Source of the DNA: Celeribacter baekdonensis B30
Lineage (GTDB): Bacteria; Pseudomonadota; Alphaproteobacteria; Rhodobacterales; Rhodobacteraceae
Assembly (NCBI RefSeq): GCF_000299875.1
Contig: NZ_AMRK01000001.1
Location: 124,001-188,000, forward strand
Direction: 5' to 3'
DNA length: 64,000 nucleotides
The notes beneath the pieces were generated by a model. It searched no databases, was not told the DNA's origin, and worked only from the letters and a program-made list of their open reading frames with translations. The translations under genes were made by a program, and so were the position numbers. This document shows, in pieces, positions 1-8,530 of this stretch (its first letter is position 1; each line of letters begins with the position of its first letter).

Positions 1-1059
1 CGTCACTTTGTCGTTCAGCCCCACCTCAACCGGCTGCATTTTTTCTGCACCGCTGGTGGCGTCATACACCATGACAAACCTCTGCCCCTCTGCATCCGTA
101 TTCAAAGCCGCGGCAGGCACGGTCAACACATTCACCGCCTCATCCAAGACCACGGACACCTGTGTCGTCATCCCGATCCGCAACACATGATCCGGGTTAT
201 CCACCTCAAGAATGCCATTGTAATAAATCGCCTCATCGGTCGAAATCGTATCGCTGTCCTCGATCTCCGAGGGGGCGGGTTCGATGTCGCGCACGGTGGC
301 GGCAAAGGCGTTGTCGGGTTCTCCAAGAATGGTAAAGCTGACCTTTTGCCCCGCCGCGACATGCACCACATCGGCCTCTGAAATTTCGGCTTTGACGAGC
401 ATCTTGTCGAGGTTGGCCAATTTCACCAAGGTCGGAGAGGTCGTGTTGGCATTCACCGTTTGACCTTCATCCACGACCACGGCCACAACCGTGCCGCTGA
501 TCGGCGCCGTCACCGTGGTGCGGTCCAGCGCGATTTTCGCGGTCGACACATTGACCTCTGCGCTTGATTTTTGTGCGTCCAACGCCTCAAGCTCGGCCTC
601 ATAAACCGCCAGATCGGCAATCGCGCTTTCGACATCTTCTTGCGAGGCGTAGTTTTGTTTGTTCAGCTCATTCAACCGATTCAAGGACAGTTGCGCCTTT
701 TTCAAACTCGCATGTTTCGCCGCAATCTGCGCGTTGATATTGGCCAATTCCGCTTCGGCCTGAAGCACGTCGTTGTGTTGGTCCTGACTGTCGATCTGCG
801 CGATCAAATCACCCGCCGCCACGGTTTGGCCCAAAGCGACGGCCATCGTTTCGATCTGACCCGAGGTGCGCGCACCGACGCTGATCAATTGCTTGGCTTC
901 GATCGTGCCTGAGGCCAGCACAGTCTCGGACACCGATCCCCGCATGACACGCGCCGTTTGCGGCGGGGCTTGGTCGTCCTTGCTCGCATACTGGGTCCAG
1001 CCCCAATAGCCCGCTCCACAGAGCAGAATGACAATCAAAAAACGAAGGGAGGGTTTCAT
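1..1059 (-). CDS. HlyD/MacA-type periplasmic adaptor of an efflux pump (3' end outside window)
   Basis: This is the membrane-fusion subunit that links an inner-membrane ABC or RND exporter to an outer-membrane channel. The 353 codons present start with a short N-terminal membrane anchor (residues 5-21). A biotinyl-lipoyl half with a typical GTIEA start follows, then a helical hairpin rich in Ala, Glu and Gln around residues 90-150. The second lipoyl half contains TAPISGTV, and a beta-barrel region ends with the usual TVPAAAL stretch. The reading frame runs off the left edge, so the C-terminus and the partner gene (macB-like or RND) are not visible. The start is the first ATG, just before the hydrophobic anchor. 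MacA is the closest family by feel, but the pump class cannot be decided without the next gene. Confidence 0.88.
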   Translation of the reverse strand, partial: MKPSLRFLIVILLCGAGYWGWTQYASKDDQAPPQTARVMRGSVSETVLASGTIEAKQLISVGARTSGQIETMAVALGQTVAAGDLIAQIDSQDQHNDVLQAEAELANINAQIAAKHASLKKAQLSLNRLNELNKQNYASQEDVESAIADLAVYEAELEALDAQKSSAEVNVSTAKIALDRTTVTAPISGTVVAVVVDEGQTVNANTTSPTLVKLANLDKMLVKAEISEADVVHVAAGQKVSFTILGEPDNAFAATVRDIEPAPSEIEDSDTISTDEAIYYNGILEVDNPDHVLRIGMTTQVSVVLDEAVNVLTVPAAALNTDAEGQRFVMVYDATSGAEKMQPVEVGLNDKVT

Positions 1060-1161
1060 ATCGAACCTTTCAAATGCCGCAGCGCAGAGAGCTTGAACCT
1101 GTAATACGCAGGAGCGTCGGATTTCCGTCGCACATATCTCGCTGAGGGGCCAAATTCAAAA

Positions 1162-1188
1162 GAGCCGCCAAAGGGGTCTCGGCGGCTC
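1162..1188 (-). terminator. Intrinsic terminator of the EF-G-like gene
   Basis: A perfect 8-bp stem (GAGCCGCC / GGCGGCTC, 11-nt loop) lies 33 nt past the stop of the EF-G-like gene. On the minus strand it is followed by TTTTGAATTT. It separates that gene from the HlyD-type gene downstream. Confidence 0.75.
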
Positions 1189-1220
1189 AAATTTTGATTT
1201 TGTTGTGAGGGTTAGCTCAA

Positions 1221-3137
1221 TCAGGACGTTGGGACCATCGTCGCGACCGCGCCATGAGCCTCTTCATAATGATCCAGCTCCGTTTCATACCACGCGGTGC
1301 CGCGCGACGCGCTGCCCAAGGCCAGAAACAACTCCGCTTCGGATGCCGCAGGCAGCAGGGCAGAAAACACATCCCAACCCGCCACATCGCCTTCGGCCTC
1401 AAAGCCCAAAACCTGTCCCTTGAGACCCGTCACCAAAGGCACCAATCCACCGGAAAACGGGCTTGGGACATGAATGCTGATCCGGTGGATCGGCTGCAAG
1501 ACAATGGGTTTCGCCTCGGCCATCGCCTCGCGCACAGCGCCTTTGGCGGCGGTGCGGAAGGCATGATCAGAGCTGTCCACCGCATGGTGTTTGCCATCTT
1601 TGAGCGTGACTTTGATGTCCACCACGGGCCATCCGTTTGGCCCCTCGGCCAGCGCATCGCACACCCCCGCTTCCACCGCCGACATGTAATTGCGCGGCAC
1701 CGCGCCGCCTTTGACCGTTTCGGCAAAGACAAAACCATCGCCACGCGGCAAGGGTTCGATCTCGATCACCACATCGGCAAATTGACCGGCACCACCGGAT
1801 TGTTTGCGGTGGCGGTGCTGGGTCTCGACCCGGCGGGTGATGGTTTCAAACAGCGCCGGAGGGATCGCCTCAAGGGTGACCGACACGCCGAAGACCTCGT
1901 CGAGTTTGCTCACAACGCGGCGTTGATGAAGCTGGTCTTGGGTCGCTAAAATCACTTTGCCGCTTTGGCTGTCCTGCTCCACGCTCAGCCCCGGATCAAT
2001 CTCGGCCAGTTTTGCCAAAGCCAAGGACAAGCGCGCGTCATCGCGGTCATTGACGGGTGAGATCAAGCATCTGTGTTTTGGCGCATGTGCCGCGACCCAA
2101 ACCGGCGCCTCCATCGGCCCACTCGCGCCATAGACCGGCGCGCGCAGGGACAGGTGATCGGTTTTCACCGTCAATGCGAGGGCACCGGGGGCAAGTTGGC
2201 TCACCGGGGTTTTGGCATCAATGTCAACGAGGCTGCCGATACTGCCGCCCGCCACTTGCGCGCCCGCCGAAATCTTGGCCCCCACAGGGCGGATCAGCAC
2301 GGTTTTGCCAAGATGTTTGACCTGATCGGCAAAAATCCCGACCGCCACAGGAGACGTGCCCAACCGTTCTGACAGCACTTCAATCCCCGGCACTTCATGG
2401 CGCAGGCTTTTCATCAACCGGGTCAGACCATTGCCCTTTGCAGCCGCCCCCAAAAAGGTCGGGATCAGGTCGTGATGCTGAAGCACTTTGGTCGAGACCT
2501 CATAGATCTCGGCACTCATCACCTGTTGGTCCTCGATCAATTCTTCCAACAGCGCATCGTCAAAATCGGCAAGATGTTCGAGCAAATCGGCGCGGGCCTC
2601 TTGTTCGCGCGCCCGCATATCTTTCGGCAGTTCCATCAAGGACGAGCGCGCGCCGTCATGGAACGCCCAAGCGCGCTCAGAGATCAGATCCACCACGCCG
2701 GTGATTTCACCATTCTCGCGGATCGGCACTTCGCGCAGCACGATGCCATGGGCCGAATAGGCTTGCAGTGCGGCGACCACATCGCTGATGCGGTCGGTTG
2801 CGACATCAAGTTTGTTGACGAAAATCAGCGTCGGTAGATTGGCCGCCTCAAGCAGGCGCAAATAAGGCGCGGCCAAAACCGCCGCATCCACATCCGCCGA
2901 CACGCACAGCACTGCCGCGTCACTGCCCGCCAAGGCCGATCCGGCCAGTGACAGGCCCTCCGCCCCGCCCGGACACTCCAGCACGGCCCAATCTTCATCC
3001 AGATAGCGAAACATCGTGACCGCAGCCTCGCCAAACAGGCTCAAAGAGCGGAATGTTCCCGTCTCAAGCCCGGCGAGCGCTTTGGCCAATGTTGATTTGC
3101 CTGATTGAGATGGGCCTAAAATGGTGACGGTTTTCAT
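1221..3137 (-). CDS. Divergent elongation factor G-like protein
   Basis: This 638-residue protein has the EF-G domain order: an N-terminal GTPase-like domain, a beta-barrel domain, and domains III-V recognisable from about residue 400 (GSGGAGQFADV-like and AVEAGV-like motifs). The P-loop is GPSQSGKST (residues 8-16) instead of the translational-GTPase GHVDHGKT form. The switch-II DTPGH is replaced by ECPGG (54-58), so the catalytic histidine is missing. A canonical switch-I threonine region is not visible, while NKLD (108-111) is kept. It is therefore a paralogue and not the housekeeping EF-G, and may bind GTP without normal hydrolysis. The ATG at 3137 has GGAGG 8 nt upstream; an in-frame start 14 codons earlier has no such site. 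The gene stands alone. Its role is unknown. Confidence 0.85.
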   Translation of the reverse strand: MKTVTILGPSQSGKSTLAKALAGLETGTFRSLSLFGEAAVTMFRYLDEDWAVLECPGGAEGLSLAGSALAGSDAAVLCVSADVDAAVLAAPYLRLLEAANLPTLIFVNKLDVATDRISDVVAALQAYSAHGIVLREVPIRENGEITGVVDLISERAWAFHDGARSSLMELPKDMRAREQEARADLLEHLADFDDALLEELIEDQQVMSAEIYEVSTKVLQHHDLIPTFLGAAAKGNGLTRLMKSLRHEVPGIEVLSERLGTSPVAVGIFADQVKHLGKTVLIRPVGAKISAGAQVAGGSIGSLVDIDAKTPVSQLAPGALALTVKTDHLSLRAPVYGASGPMEAPVWVAAHAPKHRCLISPVNDRDDARLSLALAKLAEIDPGLSVEQDSQSGKVILATQDQLHQRRVVSKLDEVFGVSVTLEAIPPALFETITRRVETQHRHRKQSGGAGQFADVVIEIEPLPRGDGFVFAETVKGGAVPRNYMSAVEAGVCDALAEGPNGWPVVDIKVTLKDGKHHAVDSSDHAFRTAAKGAVREAMAEAKPIVLQPIHRISIHVPSPFSGGLVPLVTGLKGQVLGFEAEGDVAGWDVFSALLPAASEAELFLALGSASRGTAWYETELDHYEEAHGAVATMVPTS

Positions 3138-3269
3138 GCGGGAATCCTCCGGGTCATCGTGCTTTACGCTACACGTCAAAAAGCGTGATTGGGGATAAGA
3201 CTACGCCCCAGCGTAGCGCTCGGCCTTGGTTCAGGTCAAACTGAGACAGAATTGTTGAACGGTCCAGTG

Positions 3270-4169
3270 TCAGACGATGCCCGCTTGGCGAATGTCCGTA
3301 CGGGCGAAGTCGATCAAAGCACGCACTTTAAGAGGCAAGGTGCGCCCTTCAAGATAGATCGCGCTGATCGGGTGGCCGGGAGGATCAAACCCGTCCAAAA
3401 GCGACACCAAACGCCCGGTCTCAAGATCATCCCCCAAGACAAAGCGCGGGCAAAAGGCGATCCCTTGCCCGGCGACGGCCAAATCCCGCGCCGCGCGCGC
3501 GCTGTTGACCATGAACCGGCTGCGCACGGTGACGGCAATCTCTTGTGCACCATCCACAAACACCCAGTGCGCCGGGCGGCGGCGGTTGGTGTCGATGATA
3601 CAACCGTGATGTGCCAGATCTTTGGGCCGCTTTGGTGCAGGGTGATCCGCGAGATAGGCCGGGGCGGCAACAACGACGCTTTGGATTTCGCCCAGTTTGC
3701 GCATCTTTAACGTCGGCTGATCCAGGGTGCCGATCCGAAACGCCAGATCGACCCCTTCGGCGGCCAGATCGACATAGCTGTCGTTGAGCCGCAAGTCGAT
3801 GGTCAGGTCAGGATGCGGGGCGGCGAAGCGTTGCATCAGGCCCTGCACATAGGTTTCACCAAAGGTCACAGGGGCGGATACCCGCAGCGTACCGGAAAAC
3901 CCACGACTGTCCTCGGTCACCGCCGAGAGCATCGCATCGAGTTCGTCCAAAAGCGCGGGCGCACGGGCCAAAAGCTCTTCGCCCGCCGAGGTGACCCCAA
4001 CCTTGCGCGTGGTGCGTTGCAACACCCGCACGCCAAGGCGCTGTTCGAGCTCGGCGACATATTTTGACGTCAACCGATTGGACATGCCAAGCCGGTCCGC
4101 CGCCGCAGTAAACGACCCGGTTTGCGCCGTGGCCACAAAGGCTTTGAGCCCGTCAATCAGGTCCATCAC
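3270..4169 (-). CDS. LysR-family transcriptional regulator
   Basis: This 299-residue protein has a winged helix-turn-helix near residues 18-37 (GSFTAAADRLGMS) and a periplasmic-binding-like effector domain from about residue 90. It is transcribed divergently from the extradiol dioxygenase gene, with 137 bp between the start codons. That is the classic arrangement in which a LysR protein controls its neighbour. The intergenic region carries an inverted repeat (see the site at 4180-4225). The effector is not known; an aromatic or quinone signal is a guess from the neighbour. Confidence 0.9.
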   Translation of the reverse strand: MMDLIDGLKAFVATAQTGSFTAAADRLGMSNRLTSKYVAELEQRLGVRVLQRTTRKVGVTSAGEELLARAPALLDELDAMLSAVTEDSRGFSGTLRVSAPVTFGETYVQGLMQRFAAPHPDLTIDLRLNDSYVDLAAEGVDLAFRIGTLDQPTLKMRKLGEIQSVVVAAPAYLADHPAPKRPKDLAHHGCIIDTNRRRPAHWVFVDGAQEIAVTVRSRFMVNSARAARDLAVAGQGIAFCPRFVLGDDLETGRLVSLLDGFDPPGHPISAIYLEGRTLPLKVRALIDFARTDIRQAGIV

Positions 4170-4179
4170 GCAACCATTG

Positions 4180-4225
4180 GGAATGTTTTGTTCCTAGTCA
4201 TTCCATATATTCGCTATTTCATTCC
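4180..4225. promoter_or_regulatory. Candidate LysR operator between regulator and dioxygenase gene
   Basis: GGAATG at 4180-4185 is mirrored by CATTCC at 4199-4204, and a second CATTCC sits at 4220-4225, 21 bp (two helical turns) further. This fits a LysR recognition site plus activation half-site in the 137-bp divergent promoter. The assignment rests on symmetry and position only. Confidence 0.4.
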
Positions 4226-4306
4226 CTCACATCAAGTACCATCTTTGGCTCAAGCATTGGGACAAAGAGCCCCCAGCACAGCACCAGCCCCGCAAAGGAC
4301 ATCACT

Positions 4307-5125
4307 ATGAGCCTCGCACAAGACCTGCAAAACCTGAAAGACCGTCTCACATCCTCGGATCGGATGCCGGTTGTGTTTTTGGGCCATGGTAGCCCGATGA
4401 ACGCCATCGAAGACAATGCCTATTCGCGTAGTTGGGCCGAGTTAGGGGCTTCTTTGCCGCGACCACAGGCAATTTTGGTGGTGTCGGCGCATTGGATGAC
4501 ACGGGGGTCAACGCTGGTGGATGTGTCGCGCATGCCGAAGACCATCCATGATTTTTATGGCTTCCCACAGGAGCTGTTTGCCCAACACTACCCCGCCCAA
4601 GGCGCACCCGATGTGGCCAATGAGGTCGTCTCTCTTCTCGCCAGCCACCACGCCGAGGGCGATGACACATGGGGCCTGGATCACGGCGCGTGGTCGGTTT
4701 TGACATGGCTCTACCCTGAGGCCGATGTCCCGGTGTTTCAGCTGTCGATTGATATGACCAAGGACTTGCCGCATCATCTTGAGATTGGTCAGGCGCTTGC
4801 CGATCTGCGCCATCGCGGGGTGTTGATCCTCGGCTCCGGCAATATCGTTCACAACCTGCGCAGGATGAAATATGGCGCGAAACCCTATGACTGGGCGCTG
4901 GAGTTTGACGGGATGTTTGCCGAACGCCTTATGGCCCGCGACCATGCCGCACTCTCAGACCGTGAAGGGCTTGGCAGCCTGTTGACACTGGCGCATCCGT
5001 CGCTGGATCACTACCTTCCGGCGCTGACCATTGCGGGGGCTTCAGACGCCAAAGATGAGGTGATGTTCATGAACTCCTCCATCGACATCGCCTCGGTGTC
5101 GATGCGCAGCTTCGTCTATTATTGA
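4307..5125 (+). CDS. ygiD: Class III extradiol dioxygenase, YgiD/DODA family
   Basis: This 272-residue protein resembles bacterial 4,5-DOPA extradiol dioxygenase (YgiD). That family opens catechol rings between carbons 4 and 5 using a non-haem metal. The family motifs are visible: GHGSPMNAI (His27), VSAHWMTRG (His62), GLDHGAWS (His126), GSGNIVHNL (His182) and a late AHPSLDH. The length fits the family. The start ATG has AAGGA 8 nt upstream. It is divergent from a LysR gene and lies tail to tail with the transglutaminase operon. The physiological substrate in bacteria is uncertain; a catechol or quinone-related compound is likely. Confidence 0.9.
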   Translation: MSLAQDLQNLKDRLTSSDRMPVVFLGHGSPMNAIEDNAYSRSWAELGASLPRPQAILVVSAHWMTRGSTLVDVSRMPKTIHDFYGFPQELFAQHYPAQGAPDVANEVVSLLASHHAEGDDTWGLDHGAWSVLTWLYPEADVPVFQLSIDMTKDLPHHLEIGQALADLRHRGVLILGSGNIVHNLRRMKYGAKPYDWALEFDGMFAERLMARDHAALSDREGLGSLLTLAHPSLDHYLPALTIAGASDAKDEVMFMNSSIDIASVSMRSFVYY

Positions 5126-5131
5126 CGGCGC

Positions 5132-6019
5132 TTAGGTGACGTCCTCAAGCGGGATCACATCTACCGCCTGACGGCTTTCCTGCCCGCCTGAGGTCCGCAT
5201 CACGCCACGCACAGGCGCGACATCACCATAATCGCGCCCGTAGCCCACGGTGATGTAATCCGTACCGGCAAACTGGTCATTGGTCGGGTCGAATTCGATC
5301 CAACCAGTCTCCTGACCGACCCAAGCGCGCACCCACGCATGCATCGCATCCGCCCCCTCAAGGCGCGGTTGTCCGGGGGGCGCGAAGGTACGCAAAAACC
5401 CCGAGACATAGCCCGCCGGAATGCCGATCCCGCGCAGGGCGGCGATCATCACATGGGCGAAATCCTGACAGACGCCATGACGGTTTTCAAAGGCCTCTTC
5501 GGGCGGCGTGTTCACGTCGGTCGCTTCGGGATCAAACGTCATATCGCGGTGCAGCGCCCGGCCCAGCACCTCGACAACCTGCATCGCAGTCATGTCCGGG
5601 TCGACAAGATCGCGGGCATAGGCCGTCATCGCGGGCGACGGCGACACCAGCGGCGAGGCGGAGGCAAAGTGATGCGGCGCATCCGGGCCAAGCCCATGCA
5701 CCGCACTCAGATCCCGTGCGAACTCCGCCAGACGCGGCGAAAAATCAAGTGGCACGATGGTGTCAAACCGCTCCACTTTGGCGGTGAGATTGAGAGACAT
5801 GGCGTCAATCGGATGGTGCCACGCCACCATGCTCATTGCGTTGCCAAAAAAATCAACGCCATCGCGGCGTTCATCGGGCCGGGGCGTGACCTGAAGCAGG
5901 CGTTGCCGGACCTGTTGCACGCCCACAATATTGGAGGGCAACAGCCGCACCAAATTGCGCGCCCGATCCGAGGTGGCCGCATAATTATATTCGATCGTCA
6001 GGCTCACGTCATACAACAT
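5132..6019 (-). CDS. Transglutaminase-like cysteine peptidase/amidase
   Basis: This 295-residue protein has a bacterial transglutaminase N-terminal beta domain (residues 1-80) and a transglutaminase core with the triad Cys184 (HGVCQDFAH), His227 (DAMHAW) and Asp244 (EFDPTND). It is probably cytoplasmic, as no signal peptide is visible. It is the last gene of a three-gene unit, starting 3 nt after the ATP-grasp gene stops. In the comparative analysis of amidoligase systems such proteins were proposed to cleave or re-form amide bonds made by the partner ATP-grasp and amidoligase enzymes. The substrate is unknown. Confidence 0.9.
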   Translation of the reverse strand: MLYDVSLTIEYNYAATSDRARNLVRLLPSNIVGVQQVRQRLLQVTPRPDERRDGVDFFGNAMSMVAWHHPIDAMSLNLTAKVERFDTIVPLDFSPRLAEFARDLSAVHGLGPDAPHHFASASPLVSPSPAMTAYARDLVDPDMTAMQVVEVLGRALHRDMTFDPEATDVNTPPEEAFENRHGVCQDFAHVMIAALRGIGIPAGYVSGFLRTFAPPGQPRLEGADAMHAWVRAWVGQETGWIEFDPTNDQFAGTDYITVGYGRDYGDVAPVRGVMRTSGGQESRQAVDVIPLEDVT

Positions 6020-6022
6020 CGC

Positions 6023-8446
6023 TTACCTCAAATACGCCGCGGAAATCAGATCGGAAATCCGCGCCAAATCCGCCCTGATGGACATCAGCCGCTCCGGCGT
6101 CATCTCGACCGGCATGGCACAAGCAATCCCGGTCTCAAGCGGCAAGATTGTACGCAACAAGTCGGACGGACGACCATGCAAATGGGCGTTGGGCAAAGCC
6201 TCGGCATGCTGGCGCAGGGCGCGGATCAAGAACAGCAGCGCACGCGGGTTGTCAGCGTCCAAAGCCAAGAGATCCACCACGGTGTCGCGGCTGGTTTCGA
6301 CCCGATAGCGGCGCTGATGGGTGATGATCGAATCCCCCACTTCAACTGCCAAATCGAGCGCGCCCTCCGGCGCATCCTCGCCGGTGAACCGCGCCAAAAG
6401 CGAGGCCATCGCATCCGAGCGTTCCAAAGCCCGGCCAATGCTCAAAAACCGCCACCCGGCAAATCGGTACATGTTTTCGTGCACGAGTCCGGTGATCCCG
6501 GCGATTTTGCGGACCAAAACCGACATCGCCCGCGCGCAATCGTCGCCGGGCTGGACCGTTTTGGTCATCCGCGTGGCGGTTTTCAACAAATCGCTCAGCG
6601 CCGAAATGCCATCGGTCGAAAACCGATCGCGCACGTTGAACGCGCAATTGCGCGCCGTGTTGATGCGCGAAATCAACGCCTCGGGCACGGTTTGGGACAG
6701 ATCAAACCCGTATCCTGCCATATAGCTGCGCAGGGCTTTCAAACGCGGGTCATTGCGATTGTCGGTGGCGGCCAAGCGCAAATGATAGGCCCGGATCAAA
6801 CGCGCCGCATCTTCGGTGCGCTCCACATAGCGCCCCAGCCAAAACAGGTTGTCAGCGGCGCGCGCCGGGAGAATACCGGGGGCGGCGCGACGGAAATTAC
6901 CATCGGACGGGACGGCGGATTTTGTGTGCGGCAGAGGCCGATCCGAGACCACCCAAACGTCCGCCACCGATCCGCCGCGCTGCATCGCGAGGGCGGTGAC
7001 ATCTTCACTGCGGCCAATACGAGCATAACCGCCCTTCATGAACTGCCAGCCCTCAGAAGTCCGTGCGGCAAAGATCCGCACGGTCATCGGACGCGGCACA
7101 ACCCGGCCACTGCCTTCGCCATCCGCCTGCCATGCGGGCGTGGTCGAAAGCGTCACCGCCTCTTGACCCACAAGCCGGTCGCCTTCGCGCTCAAGCCAAT
7201 CGGAGATCGACCCCATCGCTGTGCCGCGGAATTCCCCGCCCAGCGCCGTTGTCGCCCCAAGATCAAACGGTAGATCCACCGCATCCGCCGGGCTGATCAG
7301 CATGTTTTGTGCGTTCTTTTGGACATAGGCCCGCTCCCGCGTCCCGCCACACCACCATGTTGCAATGTTGGGCAGGGCCAAAGGCTGTCCGGTGAGCACC
7401 TTTGACATGCGCGGCAAAAACGCCATCATCGCCCGCATCTCAAGCACACCCGAGCCAAGCGCGTTGGCCATGCCAAGGTGCCCGGCCCGAACCGCTTCCA
7501 TAAGACCCGGCGTGCCGATATGCGAGGTTGGATTGAACTCAATCGGGTCGGCAAAGGCCGCATCAATCCGGCGCCACAACATGCCAAGCGGTTGCAACCC
7601 CTCGATCGTGCGCACCATGGCTTGGGCATTTTCGACCACGATGTCTTCGCCCTCAAGCAACATCATCCCAAGGTAGCGCGCGATATAGGTATGTTCGTAA
7701 TAGGTGTCGTTGGAGGGGCCGGGTGTCAGAATGCCACTGACCCGGTGCGGTTCCCATTGTGGCGAGGCCAGACGTTCCATCGCATTGCGGAAAGTACCGA
7801 AAAAGCCCGACAGTTTGTGGATATGCGCCCGCGGAAAGCGTTCGGGGAAAATCCGCCCCGTCGCCATCCGGTTTTCAAGCGCAAATCCCGCCCCCGAGGG
7901 CGCCTGTGTCCGGTCGCCCAGAACAAACCATGTGCCGTCCGGCGAACGCCCGATCTCGAAGGCGATGAAATGCAGGTAATGCCCGCCGCGCGGTTCCACC
8001 CCCACCATCGGGCGCAGCCAGTGCGGCGAGCGCGCAATCAAGGCCGCTGGCAAGTGATCGTCCGCCACCAAACGGCCCGGACCATAGAGATCGGTCATGA
8101 CCCGTTCCAAAAGATCGGCGCGCTGCGTCAACCCGGCACAGATCGTGGCCCATTCGTCTTCGTGCAGGATCACCGGGATGTGGCTCAGGGGCCAATCCCG
8201 TTCCGCCAGAGGGTCGTTGGAGTATTGGCGGTAAAACACGCCCGCATCGCGCAGATATTGATCGCCGCGCTCAAAGCGTGCTTCAATCTCGGCGGGGGTC
8301 AGGCGAGCAAAGCGATCGACAAACCGCCGCCACACCGGGCGCATCTGGCCTTTGGCATCAAACAACTCATCGGCCACGCCCGGGCGTTGCAGATAGGCGG
8401 AAAAGAAATCCGACGTCACGTCAGTGGGCCGCGCTGAATTGGGCAT
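6023..8446 (-). CDS. Circularly permuted ATP-grasp protein fused to an alpha-E domain
   Basis: The 807-residue protein has a circularly permuted type-2 ATP-grasp module (about residues 1-470, former DUF404/DUF407). A helical alpha-E domain (former DUF403) follows from about 500 to the end, beginning at LPARAADNLFWLGRY. ATP-grasp enzymes join a carboxylate to an amine through an acyl-phosphate, so a peptide-like ligase is the likely role. In many genomes the two halves are separate genes; here they are one chain. I chose the ATG at 8446 (AAGGGA 5 nt upstream). An in-frame TTG at 8527 would translate a hairpin and lacks a Shine-Dalgarno site. It lies between the two transglutaminase genes and is co-directional with both. 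Confidence 0.9.
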   Translation of the reverse strand: MPNSARPTDVTSDFFSAYLQRPGVADELFDAKGQMRPVWRRFVDRFARLTPAEIEARFERGDQYLRDAGVFYRQYSNDPLAERDWPLSHIPVILHEDEWATICAGLTQRADLLERVMTDLYGPGRLVADDHLPAALIARSPHWLRPMVGVEPRGGHYLHFIAFEIGRSPDGTWFVLGDRTQAPSGAGFALENRMATGRIFPERFPRAHIHKLSGFFGTFRNAMERLASPQWEPHRVSGILTPGPSNDTYYEHTYIARYLGMMLLEGEDIVVENAQAMVRTIEGLQPLGMLWRRIDAAFADPIEFNPTSHIGTPGLMEAVRAGHLGMANALGSGVLEMRAMMAFLPRMSKVLTGQPLALPNIATWWCGGTRERAYVQKNAQNMLISPADAVDLPFDLGATTALGGEFRGTAMGSISDWLEREGDRLVGQEAVTLSTTPAWQADGEGSGRVVPRPMTVRIFAARTSEGWQFMKGGYARIGRSEDVTALAMQRGGSVADVWVVSDRPLPHTKSAVPSDGNFRRAAPGILPARAADNLFWLGRYVERTEDAARLIRAYHLRLAATDNRNDPRLKALRSYMAGYGFDLSQTVPEALISRINTARNCAFNVRDRFSTDGISALSDLLKTATRMTKTVQPGDDCARAMSVLVRKIAGITGLVHENMYRFAGWRFLSIGRALERSDAMASLLARFTGEDAPEGALDLAVEVGDSIITHQRRYRVETSRDTVVDLLALDADNPRALLFLIRALRQHAEALPNAHLHGRPSDLLRTILPLETGIACAMPVEMTPERLMSIRADLARISDLISAAYLR

Positions 8447-8484
8447 GATGTCCCTTGGGTATCCTAACCTTGCCTTTGCCTCTG

Positions 8485-8520
8485 GGGCGTTTCGCGAGAT
8501 TAGACTACCGCAAAACGCCC
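8485..8520 (-). other. Intercistronic hairpin in the transglutaminase/ATP-grasp operon
   Basis: GGGCGTTTCGC (8485-8495) pairs with GCAAAACGCCC (8510-8520), with 10 of 11 positions complementary. It lies between the DUF2126 gene stop and the ATP-grasp start. No T-run follows on the minus strand, so it looks more like an mRNA processing or stability element than a terminator. Confidence 0.5.
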
Positions 8521-8530
8521 TGAACAAGGC

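Noticed and set aside
5339-7273. 644-codon open frame on the plus strand
   Set aside because: It lies antisense to the transglutaminase and ATP-grasp genes, which show clear motifs. Its sequence is Arg/His/Gln-rich, typical of a high-GC shadow frame.
8447-8527. N-terminal extension of the ATP-grasp protein from a TTG start
   Set aside because: It would translate through a strong hairpin and has no ribosome-binding site; the ATG at 8446 has one.
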